Position numbers and translations under genes: made by a program. Under the pieces are notes generated by a model, which did no database searches, was not told the origin of the DNA, and saw only the letters and a program-made list of their open reading frames with translations. Positions 62,770 through 64,000 of a DNA stretch of 64,000 nucleotides are shown one piece after another. Each line of letters starts with the position of its first letter. Positions within the stretch are counted from its first letter, which is position 1. Source of the DNA: DASQPR01 sp963836775 (GTDB lineage: Bacteria > Actinomycetota > Actinomycetes > Mycobacteriales > Micromonosporaceae); NCBI GenBank assembly GCA_963836775.1, contig CAWIKR010000002.1:1922001-1986000 (forward strand), in the 5' to 3' direction.

Positions 62770-63957
62770 TCAGCCGTTGCCGGCGTGCCGGGTGATGGTC
62801 ACCCGGTAGGCCTCGATCAGCTCGTCCAGCACCACGTCCGGGGAGAACCTGGCGAGATAGCGCAGGCGGGCCGCGAGCCCGACCGGATCGGCCTGATTCA
62901 GGGCATCCGGCAGCGCTTCGGCCAGGGCTTCGACGGTCGGCTCCACCACCCACCCACCCGGGGCCGGCTCACCCATGCCGATCACGTAGGGGATCCCGCC
63001 GCGTTTGGTGCCGAGCACCGGTCGCCCGTTGGCGAGCGCCTCGATGATCACCGTGGGCAGGACGTCGTTCCAGAGGGATGGCGCCACCAGGACAGCGGCG
63101 GCGCGCATCGCGGCCTGCGCCTCGGCGTTGGGCACCAGGCCTAGGAACTCGATGTCGGCGCGCTCGGCGGCGGCCGCCTCGACCTGCGGTTTCAGGGGAC
63201 CATCGCCGATGATCCGGAGCGTGCCGAGCTTGCCGTCCGGATGCCTCTGCCAGGCATCGAGGAGCAACTCGACGCCCTTCTCCGCGGTCAGCCGGCCGAC
63301 GTAGAGAAAGCCCTCGCCGCGGATCGCGGGCGCGCGGCCCGGATCGGCGACGGCGTTCGGCTTGATCGTGATCCGATCCTCCGGGATTCCGAAGTCCTTG
63401 AGATAGCTGGCGATGCCGTCGGTGAGCGCGATGAACCGGTCGACCGAGTGCCAGGTGCCGCGATGGACCGCGAGGGTGGTCGCCATCACCGTGCTCTGAG
63501 CCTTGGATCCGCGATAACAGTTGTGTTTGATCGCCGGCGTCGGGAACCGCTTGCCGACACAGTCGTGGCAGTCGTGCCCGTCGCGGACGAAGGTCGCGGC
63601 GGCGCACACGTGCCGGAAGTTGTGGATCGTCTGGACCACCGGCACGTCATGGGCGTGCGCGGTGCGCACCACCCAGGGCGACAGCAACGGATAGGGATTG
63701 TGCAGGTGCAGCAGCGACGGCTGATGCTTCTCGATCAACTCGGCCAGGTCCCGGGTGGCGGTCCGGGAGTAGATCGGCGACATCGGCAGCAGCAGCTTGC
63801 GCCCGAGCGGCAGGTCGGAGATCTCGTCGGACGAGCGCAGGAACGGGATCACCTCGATCCCGGCATCGGTGAGCTGGGCGATCTCGTTGTCGACCATGAC
63901 GTTCTCGCCGGACGGCTGCGTCGAGGAATAGCGATTGTGTGCGATCAAGACCTTCAC
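62770..63957 (-). CDS. GT4 family glycosyltransferase
   Basis: This 395-residue retaining glycosyltransferase has the N-terminal Rossmann-like domain (MKVLIAHNRYSSTQPSGEN, LLHLHNPYPLLSPWVV) and the C-terminal GT-B donor domain (FLYVGRLTAEKGVELLLDAW, LRIIGDGPLKPQVE, PSLWNDVLPTVIIEALANGRPVLGTKRGG). It has extra cysteines (CHDCVGKRFPTPAIKHNC) that occur in a subset of GT4 enzymes, possibly a metal site. Donor and acceptor are unknown. Confidence 0.92.
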   Translation of the reverse strand: MKVLIAHNRYSSTQPSGENVMVDNEIAQLTDAGIEVIPFLRSSDEISDLPLGRKLLLPMSPIYSRTATRDLAELIEKHQPSLLHLHNPYPLLSPWVVRTAHAHDVPVVQTIHNFRHVCAAATFVRDGHDCHDCVGKRFPTPAIKHNCYRGSKAQSTVMATTLAVHRGTWHSVDRFIALTDGIASYLKDFGIPEDRITIKPNAVADPGRAPAIRGEGFLYVGRLTAEKGVELLLDAWQRHPDGKLGTLRIIGDGPLKPQVEAAAAERADIEFLGLVPNAEAQAAMRAAAVLVAPSLWNDVLPTVIIEALANGRPVLGTKRGGIPYVIGMGEPAPGGWVVEPTVEALAEALPDALNQADPVGLAARLRYLARFSPDVVLDELIEAYRVTITRHAGNG

Positions 63958-64000
63958 GCCGACCGCCCTTCTCAGATCGCCGTCGCGCCGCGCGCCGCCC

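Overview
The window is a 64 kb piece of a high-GC actinomycete chromosome. The evidence is the gene content: mycothiol-type inositol phosphate synthase beside a PadR regulator, the actinobacterial families DUF5318, DUF4192 and DUF6457, SigE-like ECF sigma, GT87 membrane mannosyltransferases, and the rpsF-ssb-rpsR-rplI-dnaB core block. The S18 and DnaB sequences resemble those I know from Micromonosporales and relatives; this is recall, not a search, and the genus is not resolved. No tRNA, rRNA, CRISPR array, prophage or intact transposase is visible.

Layout. 1-9.3 kb: an MFS exporter (cut by the window edge), a flotillin/NfeD membrane-domain pair, secreted proteins, a DinB-like enzyme, an alkyltransferase, and padR-ino1 with a palindromic PadR operator. 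9.4-19.6 kb: DUF5318, a bifunctional penicillin-binding protein with a C-terminal PKD domain, a GT87 enzyme, endonuclease IV, then rpsF-ssb-rpsR-rplI, a strong terminator, a cluster of DnaA-box-like 9-mers and dnaB. 19.7-26.6 kb: a small ABM-like protein, a second GT87-like enzyme, a GGDEF/EAL protein with a degenerate GGDEF motif, a TauE exporter, and an ECF sigma fused to a membrane anchor and an outer domain. 26.7-44.1 kb: a dispersed molybdenum cofactor pathway (moaC, mog, moeA, moaE; then moaD, moaA; then fdhD, mobA, DUF6457) ending at a YdeP/FdhF-type molybdoenzyme that reads in three frames. This stretch is interrupted by an AAA ATPase with CTAG-rich palindromic operators, a frameshifted secreted-domain gene, an 850 bp repeat island without genes, and a large EndoQ-like PHP plus UvrD helicase fusion. 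44.3-64 kb: a YbjN-type chaperone gene (frameshifted), a thioesterase, lrp/ddaH, a lipoprotein ending in a repeat element, an OmpR/HK two-component pair, thiolase, TM2, rhomboid, cyclophilin, CorA, two very small coupled genes, an aminotransferase (frameshifted), a CBS protein, a CDP-alcohol phosphatidyltransferase and a GT4 glycosyltransferase.

How it fits together: the Moco genes, FdhD and the molybdoenzyme form one functional theme; ino1, nfo, ssb, dnaB and the EndoQ-UvrD protein serve thiol/inositol and DNA metabolism; PBP, GT87 and GT4 enzymes and the phosphatidyltransferase serve the envelope. Seven small indels split five otherwise well-conserved genes, most of them best explained by one extra base, so sequence error is as likely as decay. 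The features that ordinary annotation would miss are the DnaA-box cluster before dnaB, the zinc-free S18 in the main operon, the CTAG operators of the AAA ATPase, the repeat island at 32.4-32.9 kb, and the large inverted repeats at 29.3 and 47.6 kb.
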